From NCBI GenBank assembly GCA_947455935.1, contig CANGPV010000009.1:1-41039 (forward strand): DNA of 41,039 nt, written 5' to 3'. A model generated the notes under the pieces. The model worked only from the letters and a program-made list of their open reading frames with translations. It ran no database searches and had not been told where the DNA came from. The DNA comes from Comamonadaceae bacterium (GTDB lineage Bacteria; Pseudomonadota; Gammaproteobacteria; Burkholderiales; Burkholderiaceae_C). A program made the translations under genes and the position numbers. Shown piece by piece: positions 6,554 through 15,164 of this stretch (its first letter is position 1; each line of letters opens with the position of its first letter).

Positions 6554-9442
6554 ATGTTGATGTACCTGAAACAAGAGCGCGACCACGGCACCCCAGCGCG
6601 CACCTCTTCTGAAACTGTGCAGCTGAACATTGACGGCTACGACGTCAGCGTGCCCAAAGGCACCTCGCTCATGCGAGCTGCCGTGGAAGCTGGCATTCAA
6701 GTGCCCAAGCTCTGCGCCACCGACAGCTTGGAGCCCTTTGGTTCTTGCCGTTTGTGCTTGGTGGAAATCGATGGTCGCAAAGGTTTTCCTGCCTCTTGCA
6801 CCACACCCGCCGAAGCTGGCATGGTGGTACATACCCAAACCCCCAAGCTGCAAGACTTGCGCAAAGGCGTGATGGAGTTGTACATCTCTGATCACCCTTT
6901 AGATTGTTTGACCTGCAGCGCCAACGGCAACTGCGAGTTGCAAGACATGGCTGGTGTCACAGGCTTGCGCAATGTGCGCTATGGCGTGGGTGAGGCAGCC
7001 GGTGCCCATCACTGCGACGCCAAGAAAGACGAGTCCAACCCCTATTTCACCTATGACGCCAGCAAATGCATTGTGTGCAACCGCTGTGTGCGTGCCTGCG
7101 AAGAAACACAGGGTACCTTCGCCCTCACCATCTCGGGCCGAGGGTTCGAGAGTCGTGTGTCGCCTGGTCAAGACCAGCCTTTCATGGACAGCGAATGCGT
7201 GTCTTGTGGTGCTTGCGTCGAGGCCTGCCCCACTGCCACCTTGCAGGAAAAATCCATCATTGAACTCGGTCAACCCGAGCACAGCCTGATCACCACCTGC
7301 GCTTACTGCGGCGTGGGTTGCGGCTTCAAAGCCGAGATGAAGGGCAATACCGTGGTGCGCATGGTGCCTTGGAAAGACGGCAAAGCCAATGAAGGTCACT
7401 CTTGTGTGAAGGGCCGCTTTGCTTGGGGCTACGCCACCCACCAAGACCGCATCACCAAGCCCATGATTCGCGCCAAGATCACCGACCCTTGGCAAGAAGT
7501 AAGTTGGGACGAGGCCATCAACCATGCAGCGTCCGAATTCAAGCGAATCCAAGCCAAGCACGGCAAAGATGCTGTGGGCGGCATCACCTCTTCACGTTGC
7601 ACCAACGAAGAAACCTACCTGGTTCAAAAATTGGTACGCGCTGCTTTTGGCACCAACAACGTGGACACCTGCGCCCGTGTGTGCCACTCACCCACAGGCT
7701 ATGGTTTGGGGCAAACCTTTGGCACCTCTGCTGGCACACAAACTTTCAAATCGGTGGAACACACCGACGTCATGTTGGTCATTGGTGCCAACCCCTCGGA
7801 CGCTCACCCTGTGTTTGCCTCGCGCATGAAGCGCCGTCTGCGCGGTGGGGCCAAGCTGATCGTGGCTGATCCGCGCAAAATCGATTTGGTCAGCAGCCCC
7901 CATGTGAAAGCCCAACACCACTTGGCCTTGAAACCTGGTACCAATGTGGCGCTTATCAACTCGCTGGCCCATGTGGTGGTGACCGAAGGCTTGGTTGCCA
8001 AAGACTACGTGGCGCTGCGTTGTGACGACAAGAGCTTCAAAGAATGGTGCGACTTCGTTGCCAAGCCTGAAAACTCTCCCGAGGCGTTTGAAGCGGTGAC
8101 TGGCGTTCCCTCCTCTGAAGTTCGTGCAGCAGCCCGTATGTACGCAGCTGGTCCTAATTCAGCGATTTACTATGGTTTGGGCGTGACCGAGCATTCACAA
8201 GGTTCGACCATGGTGATGGGCATTGCCAACTTGGCCATGGCCTGTGGCATGGTGGGACGTGAAGGCGTGGGCGTCAACCCCTTGCGTGGTCAAAACAATG
8301 TGCAAGGTGCCTGTGACATGGGCAGCTTCCCGCACGAGCTGCCTGGCTACCGCCACATCTCTGACACCACCACCCGTACCTTATTTGAAGGCGCTTGGGG
8401 TGTGCACTTAAGCCCCGAACCAGGCTTGCGAATTCCCAATATGTTTGACGCAGCCATGGACGGCTCGTTCTTAGGCTTGTATTGCCAAGGCGAAGACATT
8501 GTGCAGTCCGACCCCGACACACAGCACGTGGCTGCCGCTTTGTCCGCCATGGAATGCATCGTGGTGCAAGACATCTTCTTGAACGAAACCGCCAAATACG
8601 CCCATGTGTTTTTGCCCGGTTCTTCGTTCTTGGAAAAGGACGGCACTTTCACCAACGCCGAGCGACGCATCTCTCGTGTGCGCCAAGCCATGCCGCCACT
8701 GGCAGGAATGGCCGATTGGGAAGTCACGGTCAAGCTTGCCAAAGCTTTGGGCTACCAGATGCATTACAACCACCCTGAAGAGGTGATGAAAGAAATTGCC
8801 GCACTCACGCCCAGCTTTGCGGGTGTCAGCTACGCCAAGATTGACGAGCACACCAGTTTGCAGTGGCCATGCAATGACGACACGCCAGACGCAGGCATGG
8901 ACATCATGCACACAGCAGGCTTCATGCGCGGAAAAGGCAAGTTTTTCCCGACGCAGTATGTGGCCAGCCAAGAAAAAGTCACCCGCAAGTTCCCCCTCTT
9001 GCTGACCACGGGCCGTATCTTGTCGCAGTACAACGTGGGAGCACAAACCCGCCGCACCGACAACAACCAATGGCACAACGAAGACCGTTTGGAAATCCAT
9101 CCCCACGATGCCGAAGAACGCGGTATCAAACAAAATGATTGGGTGGGTATCGAAAGCCGTGCAGGCCGTACCGTGTTGCGTGCAGAGATCAGCGAGCGCA
9201 TGCAAGCAGGTGTGGTCTACACCACCTTCCACTTCCCCGAGTCGGGTGCCAACGTCATCACCACCGACGCCTCCGACTGGGCGACCAACTGCCCCGAGTA
9301 CAAAGTGACTGCGGTACAGGTGGTGGCAGTGAGCCAACCTTCCGAATGGCAGCAAAACTACCAGCGCTTTAACAAAGACCAACTTGGCTTCTTAGCCCAA
9401 GCCCAGCACAAAACCGAAGCCCTTGAGGTGATGGGCAAGTGA
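6554..9442 (+). CDS. fdsA: NAD-dependent formate dehydrogenase alpha subunit (molybdenum catalytic subunit)
   Basis: A 962-residue catalytic subunit oxidising formate to CO2 at a Mo-bis-MGD centre. In order: N-terminal [2Fe-2S] ferredoxin domain (CATDSLEPFGSCRLC), His-Cys3 cluster (DHPLDCLTCSANGNC), two [4Fe-4S] clusters (CIVCNRCVRAC and CVSCGACVEAC), the molybdopterin-domain cluster (CAYCGVGC with a later CVKG), and the Mo ligand Cys at about 377 in ARVCHSPTG. The ligand is encoded by TGC, so this is a cysteine, not selenocysteine, enzyme. The C-terminus has the MGD-binding domain (TTGRILSQYN). A clear AAGGAA ribosome binding site precedes the ATG. Confidence 0.97.
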   Translation: MLMYLKQERDHGTPARTSSETVQLNIDGYDVSVPKGTSLMRAAVEAGIQVPKLCATDSLEPFGSCRLCLVEIDGRKGFPASCTTPAEAGMVVHTQTPKLQDLRKGVMELYISDHPLDCLTCSANGNCELQDMAGVTGLRNVRYGVGEAAGAHHCDAKKDESNPYFTYDASKCIVCNRCVRACEETQGTFALTISGRGFESRVSPGQDQPFMDSECVSCGACVEACPTATLQEKSIIELGQPEHSLITTCAYCGVGCGFKAEMKGNTVVRMVPWKDGKANEGHSCVKGRFAWGYATHQDRITKPMIRAKITDPWQEVSWDEAINHAASEFKRIQAKHGKDAVGGITSSRCTNEETYLVQKLVRAAFGTNNVDTCARVCHSPTGYGLGQTFGTSAGTQTFKSVEHTDVMLVIGANPSDAHPVFASRMKRRLRGGAKLIVADPRKIDLVSSPHVKAQHHLALKPGTNVALINSLAHVVVTEGLVAKDYVALRCDDKSFKEWCDFVAKPENSPEAFEAVTGVPSSEVRAAARMYAAGPNSAIYYGLGVTEHSQGSTMVMGIANLAMACGMVGREGVGVNPLRGQNNVQGACDMGSFPHELPGYRHISDTTTRTLFEGAWGVHLSPEPGLRIPNMFDAAMDGSFLGLYCQGEDIVQSDPDTQHVAAALSAMECIVVQDIFLNETAKYAHVFLPGSSFLEKDGTFTNAERRISRVRQAMPPLAGMADWEVTVKLAKALGYQMHYNHPEEVMKEIAALTPSFAGVSYAKIDEHTSLQWPCNDDTPDAGMDIMHTAGFMRGKGKFFPTQYVASQEKVTRKFPLLLTTGRILSQYNVGAQTRRTDNNQWHNEDRLEIHPHDAEERGIKQNDWVGIESRAGRTVLRAEISERMQAGVVYTTFHFPESGANVITTDASDWATNCPEYKVTAVQVVAVSQPSEWQQNYQRFNKDQLGFLAQAQHKTEALEVMGK

Positions 9443-10209
9443 ACCCAAGCCACAGCAGCTATTTAGCCTTGGCTGAAGAAGTGCCTGTGGCGCTGGTGTT
9501 CAACGGTATATCGCACGCCGTGATGATGGCCAGCCCTGTACATCTGGAAGATTTCGCTTTGGGTTTTGCCTTGACCGAAGGTTTGATTGACCAAGCATCC
9601 CAGTTGTATGGCGTGGAGGTCATCCATCAACCTCATGGCATTGAATTGCAACTCGACGTCGCGGCCCAAAGTGAAGCCAAACTCAAAGAGCGCAGGCGCA
9701 GCATGGCGGGCAGAACAGGTTGTGGGGTGTGTGGTGCTGACAGCTTGACGCAAGTCAAATTGGCTTTGCCACAAGCACCCTTGGTGCATATCGATGTTGA
9801 CGCTATGCACCGTGCCCATGCCCATATGCGAGCTTTGCAACCCTTGAAACAGCAAACTGGTGCCACTCACGCTGCCGCTTGGTCTGACCCTCAGGGAGAA
9901 ATTACCTTGCTTCGCGAAGATGTGGGCAGACACAATGCTTTAGACAAGTTGATCGGTGCCTTGAGCAAAACCTCCACGGATATGCAGCAAGGGTTTATCT
10001 GCATCACCAGCCGCGCCAGCTTTGAGATGGTGCAAAAAACCGTGATGGCCGGTGCAGGCGTCTTGACCGCCGTTTCTGCCCCAACCCGTTTAGCTGTTGA
10101 ATTGGCTGCACAACACAACTTGGCATTGGCAGGGTTGGTTCGCGACCAGACCTTCACGGCTTATAGCCACATTGCTCGCTTCCACTCTTCGCAACCCATT
10201 TCGGCATAG
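9439..10209 (+). CDS. fdsC: Formate dehydrogenase accessory sulfurtransferase FdsC/FdhD
   Basis: A 256-residue FdhD-family chaperone that delivers sulfur to, and binds, the bis-MGD cofactor before insertion into FdsA. The conserved pair Cys95-x2-Cys98 (TGCGVCG) and the motifs LLREDVGRHNALDKLIG and CITSRASFEMVQK are present. It starts with GTG, overlapping the fdsA stop by 4 bp (GTGA), so it is translationally coupled. Confidence 0.93.
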   Translation: MNPSHSSYLALAEEVPVALVFNGISHAVMMASPVHLEDFALGFALTEGLIDQASQLYGVEVIHQPHGIELQLDVAAQSEAKLKERRRSMAGRTGCGVCGADSLTQVKLALPQAPLVHIDVDAMHRAHAHMRALQPLKQQTGATHAAAWSDPQGEITLLREDVGRHNALDKLIGALSKTSTDMQQGFICITSRASFEMVQKTVMAGAGVLTAVSAPTRLAVELAAQHNLALAGLVRDQTFTAYSHIARFHSSQPISA

Positions 10210-10216
10210 GTTCAGC

Positions 10217-10453
10217 ATGAATATAGACAACTTGGTTCACATGGCTAATCAAATTGGTGAATTTTTCTCAGCCTACCCTGATCGACAAGAAGCCTTAGAT
10301 GGCATTGCCAACCACATCCACAAATTTTGGGAACCGCGTATGCGGGTGAGTTTGTTGGATGCACTGCTAGCAGGCAAGGTGGACGAGTTAACGCCCCTGG
10401 TCAACGACGCCCTGCTTGCGAATCAAGCCAAATTAAGGCCAATGGCTTCTTAA
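10217..10453 (+). CDS. fdsD: Formate dehydrogenase delta subunit
   Basis: A 78-residue FdsD-family protein (MNIDNLVHMANQIGEFF, then HKFWEPRMR). It is needed for maturation or stability of FdsABG; its precise role is not settled. The ORF track starts at 10097 inside fdsC; the ATG at 10217, just after the fdsC stop, gives the normal family length. It is the last gene of the operon, and its stop overlaps the convergent membrane protein gene by 3 bp. Confidence 0.92.
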   Translation: MNIDNLVHMANQIGEFFSAYPDRQEALDGIANHIHKFWEPRMRVSLLDALLAGKVDELTPLVNDALLANQAKLRPMAS

Positions 10454-10860
10454 ACCTCTGGGGTTCCCGTATCAAGATTTCCCAATCGCAATTGCTCTCT
10501 GGCAGCTTTTGCCAGCGTCAGGTATTTGTTTTTAAAGGCATGCAAATTTTCTTGCTCTAACTCTTCCAAATCTAATAAAGCGTTATGGGCACCTTGGGTA
10601 GCTCGTATGAGTTCATCAAGCTTTAATTGAATAGCTTCGGTATCTCTGTTTTGGGTATTTTGAATCAAGAAGACCATTAAAAATGTGATGATGGTGGTGC
10701 CTGTGTTGATCACCAATTGCCAGGTGTCACTGAACTGGAAATAAGGTCCTGTCACCAACCATACCAAGATGATGCCTACCGCCCCTGAGAAAACAAACGA
10801 GCGGCCGCAAATGGCCGCTGTATTTTTGGCAAAGCGGGCATACAAGTTTTGTTGTGCCAT
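10450..10860 (-). CDS. Low-affinity iron permease family membrane protein
   Basis: A 136-residue protein with two close predicted membrane helices (about 22-38 and 47-66), with the conserved segment FQFSDTWQLVINTGTTIITF then FLIQNTQNRDTEA that marks the low-affinity iron permease family. The C-terminal half is a charged helix. The family name comes from a yeast protein; iron transport by such short bacterial members is not demonstrated. It stands alone, convergent with fdsD. Confidence 0.75.
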   Translation of the reverse strand: MAQQNLYARFAKNTAAICGRSFVFSGAVGIILVWLVTGPYFQFSDTWQLVINTGTTIITFLMVFLIQNTQNRDTEAIQLKLDELIRATQGAHNALLDLEELEQENLHAFKNKYLTLAKAAREQLRLGNLDTGTPEV

Positions 10861-11049
10861 GATTTTTTCCTTGGAAAAATGGTAATTACTGAAGTTATTT
10901 TTACTTTACGCAAATCGTTGCACTGCATTTGAATTCTTCTTTATTCATCTCCTACTCAAAGGCATTGCTTTAGATAACCATGGCAATAAAGCGTCAACTT
11001 TGCAGGTTCAGCATTTGCTTTAAGGCTCCCCATACCAAGGAGCAAAGCA

Positions 11050-11526
11050 ATGACATGGATTCCATTACCCATCGTACGTCAGTTACCCGCGCTAGGCATT
11101 GCCCTGCTCTGCCTCACACTCTGGCAAGCCAAGGCAGAAGAATCCACCACACTGGGCCTGCATACGTTCAGCTACCACAACAGCGGTAATTACAACGATA
11201 TAACCCCAGGGCTGTATCTAGAAAAAAATAATTATGTGATTGGTGCCTATCACAACAGCATTCGCCAAACGTCGGTTTACGCCGGCTACACATGGAGCTG
11301 GCCCTTACCCGTCAACCCCATCTTTCAATCGGTGGCATTCACTGGGGGCTTGGTAACGGGATACCGACACAGGGGTTACAACAGCGACGTTGCTTTATTG
11401 GGTGCGACGAGTTTCCGCCACGATATCGACGAGCGACAAGCACTTCGCTTGTCGATACTGCCACTGCACAAGAGCAGCACAGCCACCTATGTGCTGCATC
11501 TAAGCTATGAAACCAAGTTCAAATAA
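11050..11526 (+). CDS. Small exported beta-barrel-like protein, unknown function (copy A)
   Basis: A 158-residue protein with a signal peptide (cleavage probably after WQAKA) and alternating hydrophobic strands with many Tyr/Trp and a polar end, suggesting a small outer-membrane barrel. The stretch NYNDITPGLYLEKNNYVIGA then HNSIRQTSVYAGYTW parallels [20 protein letters not shown] then [16 protein letters not shown] in the gene at 22941, so the two appear to be family members. A strong AAGGAG lies 7 bp before the ATG. I do not recognise a function. Confidence 0.75.
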   Translation: MTWIPLPIVRQLPALGIALLCLTLWQAKAEESTTLGLHTFSYHNSGNYNDITPGLYLEKNNYVIGAYHNSIRQTSVYAGYTWSWPLPVNPIFQSVAFTGGLVTGYRHRGYNSDVALLGATSFRHDIDERQALRLSILPLHKSSTATYVLHLSYETKFK

Positions 11527-11532
11527 CCAACA

Positions 11533-12642
11533 TCAAGAATTGATTTCTTTGGAGGTAATTCGGTACTGAAAATCATCGGGGGAATAAGAATTCATACGGC
11601 CTTCATCATCTTCTGCGATGGGATACATCAAAAATGAAATTCGCTTGCGTGAGAACTGAGGAAGCGCTAAATCATGAGCGGTATTGAAGCCCATCCAGTT
11701 GCCTTCCCATCCGCCAAACAACCCTTTGTACACAGGATTGACAACAGCGTGTTCTGGGCTACGCAACCACTCTGGAGTTTCTTGCCGCATGACTTTGGCA
11801 ACATCTGCGGGGTCCATGGCGACCCAACCTTTGTCATTCAGATAGACCTCTGCTCGGCAATGCTGCGCTGATTGCAATTTCTCTGGCTTGCCAGACAGTT
11901 CTTTATAGCCAAATGCTGAAGGCGCTAAGCGCAAGCCGTACACATCTCGTGCAGGGATACCTACTGCGCGACACAAGCCGACAAACAAGGCATTGATATC
12001 TGCGCATTTGCCCCCCAGGTTGCCAGACTCCAACATGGTTTGCACATCACCCTCACCACAGCCTTTCACCTTGGGTTCGCGCCATGCATGAAGGACCACC
12101 CAGTCATAAATTGCCCTGACTTTATCTACCTCGGTTTTAGCGGACTGCGTGATCTGCAAAGCCGTGGTCTTGACAATGCCATCAGTGGGAATGAGTTGCG
12201 TAGAACGGGTGAAATGTTTGAGCGCATTGGGGTGCTCTGATTTAAAGGGCTCGGATTGCTCCCAACTTCTGTTTTGGGTCACCACCCTGCTGGTGATTTC
12301 CACATAGGGTTTGTCTACTGTGGCATCAAACTCTGAAAAAAGCATCAAGGTGCCTTCGAAGACATCTTTGTGAATTCGAGTGTTGCCATTGCTTGAATGG
12401 GAATTGGCCAAGGTTTTTTGCCATGCCGTGTTCAAACTGGGCACGGGTAACCACACGCGGGTGGTTCCCGTTTTTTTCAAAATATCAACACGTGTCGTGA
12501 CATCAAAAGTACGCCATTGACCTGCTTTAGGTGCAAACTCAGTTGGACTGATGGTGTTGGTGGTTTGTGCCCAAAGAGGCAGTTGCACAGCAGCCATTGC
12601 GCTGGAGAGGGTCTGTAAAAAATGTCTACGCTTAAAGTACAT
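11533..12642 (-). CDS. Exported transglutaminase-like protein
   Basis: A 369-residue protein with an N-terminal RRHFLQTL segment and hydrophobic run ending LWAQ, either a Tat or Sec signal. The core is a transglutaminase-like fold with a complete catalytic triad: Cys213 in GGKCADINALF, His261 in AQHCRAEVY, Asp277 in VAMDPADV. Such bacterial proteins act as periplasmic peptidases or amide-forming enzymes; the substrate is unknown. It lies 42 bp downstream of modA on the same strand and may be cotranscribed. Confidence 0.82.
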   Translation of the reverse strand: MYFKRRHFLQTLSSAMAAVQLPLWAQTTNTISPTEFAPKAGQWRTFDVTTRVDILKKTGTTRVWLPVPSLNTAWQKTLANSHSSNGNTRIHKDVFEGTLMLFSEFDATVDKPYVEITSRVVTQNRSWEQSEPFKSEHPNALKHFTRSTQLIPTDGIVKTTALQITQSAKTEVDKVRAIYDWVVLHAWREPKVKGCGEGDVQTMLESGNLGGKCADINALFVGLCRAVGIPARDVYGLRLAPSAFGYKELSGKPEKLQSAQHCRAEVYLNDKGWVAMDPADVAKVMRQETPEWLRSPEHAVVNPVYKGLFGGWEGNWMGFNTAHDLALPQFSRKRISFLMYPIAEDDEGRMNSYSPDDFQYRITSKEINS

Positions 12643-12684
12643 CAGTGGCTGTCAGAGTTGTCGACTAGATTATCTCTGTGCAAT

Positions 12685-13425
12685 TTATTCTTGCCCAAAG
12701 CCGTATTTTTTCAGTGTTAATTGTGCCAGCGGTGATTGAAGAAATTGAATGAACTTGACAGATAAATTTTTGTTTGCGCTACCTATCACGGGGGCAATGG
12801 GATATTGAATGGGGGTAACTGTTGCTACTTGCATGGTCACTTTGACTTTGTCTTGCATCAACTGCGCATCACTGGCATACACAAAACCCGCATCCACTTC
12901 ATCGCGTGCGACGTAATCCAAAGCTTGGCGAACATTGGTGGTGTTGATGATTTTGTCTTTCACTTCATTCCATATGCCTGCTTTTTCCAAGCTACCTTGG
13001 GCATAGTGACCAGCAGGCACGCTGGCGGGTGTTCCTATCGCAATGCGCTTGATGTCAGGTTTCTTTAAATCAGCAAGTTGCTGCAAAGTTGTTTTGGATT
13101 GAAGAGGCATGATCAATACCAACTTGTTGGTAGTGAAAACTTTGACATCTGTAGCAACCACACCTTTGGCAACAGCTTTGTCCATGGTGTCGGTGTCTGC
13201 ACTGGCAAACACATCCACGGGTGCACCATTGGCAAGCTGCTGCATCAAGGCGCCGGAAGCTCCAAAGTTGAATTTCAACTTGGTGCCTGGGTTTTGGTTT
13301 TCAAATTGAGCGCCAATCTCTTGAAATGCCTGCGTCAAACTGGTAGCCGCAGAGACTGTCAAGTCTGTTGACCACGCCAACGACTGCCAGAATACAAGGC
13401 TAAGAAGCAAAAGTTTTTTCATCAT
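12685..13425 (-). CDS. modA: Molybdate ABC transporter substrate-binding protein
   Basis: A 246-residue periplasmic binding protein with a signal peptide (LLLLSLVFWQSLAWS) and the typical ModA start DLTVSAATSLTQAF, then FGASGALMQQLANGAPVDVF and DEVDAGFVYASDA. It captures molybdate or tungstate. No modB or modC is visible in the window, so its permease must be encoded elsewhere. Its position between two molybdenum enzymes (fdsA and soxC) makes a supply role plausible. It is divergent from the fccAB pair across 93 bp. Confidence 0.92.
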   Translation of the reverse strand: MMKKLLLLSLVFWQSLAWSTDLTVSAATSLTQAFQEIGAQFENQNPGTKLKFNFGASGALMQQLANGAPVDVFASADTDTMDKAVAKGVVATDVKVFTTNKLVLIMPLQSKTTLQQLADLKKPDIKRIAIGTPASVPAGHYAQGSLEKAGIWNEVKDKIINTTNVRQALDYVARDEVDAGFVYASDAQLMQDKVKVTMQVATVTPIQYPIAPVIGSANKNLSVKFIQFLQSPLAQLTLKKYGFGQE

Positions 13426-13518
13426 TTGTCATATGGGTATAACGCAAGCATATAAAACCACGATCAAATAAGAGCCAAAAAGCGCTACATTAATCTCCTT
13501 GTTTTTCGAAAGTCTGAT

Positions 13519-13848
13519 ATGCGTCACACCAGAATTCGTCTTAGTCAGAGCTTGTTCACTGGCATTTTAGCGTTGGGTAGTTTTGTAGCTTATGCCCAAG
13601 ATGCTGAAAAGCTCCATCAGCGTGCAAACGCAGCCATGTGCGCCAATTGTCACGGAAGCGAAGGTCGCACTGTCGACAAATCTGCAGTCCCCCCTTTGGC
13701 AGGCCTGCCACGCGATTACCTGGTTCAACAAATGCAGTCGTTCAAAGACGGTTCTCGCAAAGCCACGGTCATGCACCAAATCAGCAAAGGTTTGAGTGAA
13801 GCGCAAATCGCCAGCATGGCTGACTATTTCTCCACCTTGTCCCGCTGA
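13519..13848 (+). CDS. fccA: Single-haem c-type cytochrome, partner of the flavoprotein downstream
   Basis: A 109-residue periplasmic cytochrome. A signal peptide ends near AYA, followed by one haem-binding CANCH at 41-45 and a probable axial Met in the ATVMHQISKG segment, as in class I c4-like or FccA domains. Classical FccA of Allochromatium is dihaem and larger; this resembles a single domain of it. It lies 9 bp ahead of the FAD protein and probably accepts its electrons during sulfide oxidation. Symbol assigned from context. Confidence 0.8.
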   Translation: MRHTRIRLSQSLFTGILALGSFVAYAQDAEKLHQRANAAMCANCHGSEGRTVDKSAVPPLAGLPRDYLVQQMQSFKDGSRKATVMHQISKGLSEAQIASMADYFSTLSR

Positions 13849-13857
13849 AAGTAAACC

Positions 13858-15138
13858 ATGCAAAGAAGACATCTACTTCAAATCGGCTTGGCTTTAGGCT
13901 CCTCTGCAGCGCTTTGGGGACATACTGTTTTTGCACAAAACGCAGCCAGTAAAGCGCGGGTGATCGTGATCGGTGGCGGCTATGGCGGCGCGACAGCTGC
14001 GAAGTACATACGCTTGCTATCGGGTTACAACATACCCGTCACTCTGATTGAACCCAATACAGAATTTGTGTCTTGCCCCATGTCTAACTTAGTGATTGGT
14101 GGCAGCAAAACGCTTGCTGATCTGACCACACCCTACATTCACTTGGTAAAAAAACACGGTGTTAATCTGGTTCAAGACCGAGTCATCCGCATTGATACCG
14201 AGAAAAAAACCGTCACGCTTGCCAATGGTCCGACCTTGTCTTATGACAAATTGGTGTTGTCGCCAGGTGTAGAAATGATGTTTGACAATATTGAGGGGCT
14301 CAGAGCCGCCCACGACAGTGGTCGCATTTTGCAAGCTTGGAAAGCGGGTAAAGAAACCTCCGATTTACGCAAGCAACTGCAAGACATGCCTGATGGAGGT
14401 GTCTACGCTTTGACGGTGCCCGAGGCTCCTTACCGATGCCCTCCTGGACCCTATGAGCGTGCCAGCCAAGTGGCACATTATTTCAAACAAGCCAAGCCCA
14501 AGTCCAAGGTTATTATTTTGGATGCCAACCCTGACGTCACGTCCAAAGGACCTTTGTTCAAAAAATTCTGGTCGGACAACTACAAAGACATCATCGAGTT
14601 CCGGCCCAACCACAAAGTCACGGCAGTCGATGGGCAAGCTGGCCTCATCAAATTTGATGTGCAAGAAGCCGTGCGTGCCGATGTCCTCAATGTGCTGCCT
14701 GATATGCGTGCTGGCAGCATTGCACTTCAAACGGGTTTGGCAACCGCCAACAAACGTTGGTGCGGAGTTAATTATTTAACCTTTGAATCTACTGTGGCCA
14801 AAGATATTCACATCTTGGGTGACGCCCTGCTCGCCGCACCTGCCATGCCCAAGTCAGGCCATATGGCGAACTCCCATGCCAAAGTCGCAGCTTCAGCCGT
14901 GGTGGCGCAATTGAGCGGGTTGGACATTAACCCAGCGCCTTTTCTGACCAACACGTGCTACAGCTATGTGAGCGACAACATGGTGGTTCACGTCGCTTCG
15001 GTGCATCAGTTCAATGTGGATGAAAAAACCTACAAGACCGTGCCCGGCTCAGGAGGCGTTTCTGCGGAAGCCAATACGCTAGAGGCCACTTATGCTTGGA
15101 ATTGGGCTCAAAATATTTGGGCTGACAGCTTGCTCTAG
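13858..15138 (+). CDS. fccB: Flavocytochrome c sulfide dehydrogenase, flavoprotein subunit (FccB/SoxF type)
   Basis: A 426-residue periplasmic FAD protein with a Tat-type signal (QRRHLLQIG). The FAD-binding VIVIGGGYGGATAAKY is near 35-50. Family cysteines are present: Cys73 (EFVSCPMSN, the covalent FAD position), Cys194 (YRCPPGPYERA) and Cys367 (TNTCYSYV), the redox pair beside the flavin. It oxidises sulfide to sulfur/polysulfide and passes electrons to the upstream cytochrome. A SoxF role with the Sox system is an alternative. Confidence 0.88.
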   Translation: MQRRHLLQIGLALGSSAALWGHTVFAQNAASKARVIVIGGGYGGATAAKYIRLLSGYNIPVTLIEPNTEFVSCPMSNLVIGGSKTLADLTTPYIHLVKKHGVNLVQDRVIRIDTEKKTVTLANGPTLSYDKLVLSPGVEMMFDNIEGLRAAHDSGRILQAWKAGKETSDLRKQLQDMPDGGVYALTVPEAPYRCPPGPYERASQVAHYFKQAKPKSKVIILDANPDVTSKGPLFKKFWSDNYKDIIEFRPNHKVTAVDGQAGLIKFDVQEAVRADVLNVLPDMRAGSIALQTGLATANKRWCGVNYLTFESTVAKDIHILGDALLAAPAMPKSGHMANSHAKVAASAVVAQLSGLDINPAPFLTNTCYSYVSDNMVVHVASVHQFNVDEKTYKTVPGSGGVSAEANTLEATYAWNWAQNIWADSLL

Positions 15139-15146
15139 CCCTGCCA

Positions 15147-15164
15147 GCTTGCGCTATAGCAAGC
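15147..15164. terminator. Hairpin between convergent fccB and pyrC' ends
   Basis: GCTTGC-GCTATA-GCAAGC is a perfect 6-bp stem lying between the fccB stop and the stop of the minus-strand dihydroorotase-like gene. It lacks a T-tract on either side, so it may be a weak bidirectional terminator or an mRNA-end stabiliser. Confidence 0.35.

Noticed and set aside
7670-7684. Possible selenocysteine codon in formate dehydrogenase
   Set aside because: The Mo-ligand position is TGC (Cys) and no in-frame TGA occurs in fdsA.
8471-9382. 303-residue minus-strand ORF opposite fdsA
   Set aside because: Shadow of the fdsA coding frame; His/Val-rich, no family features.
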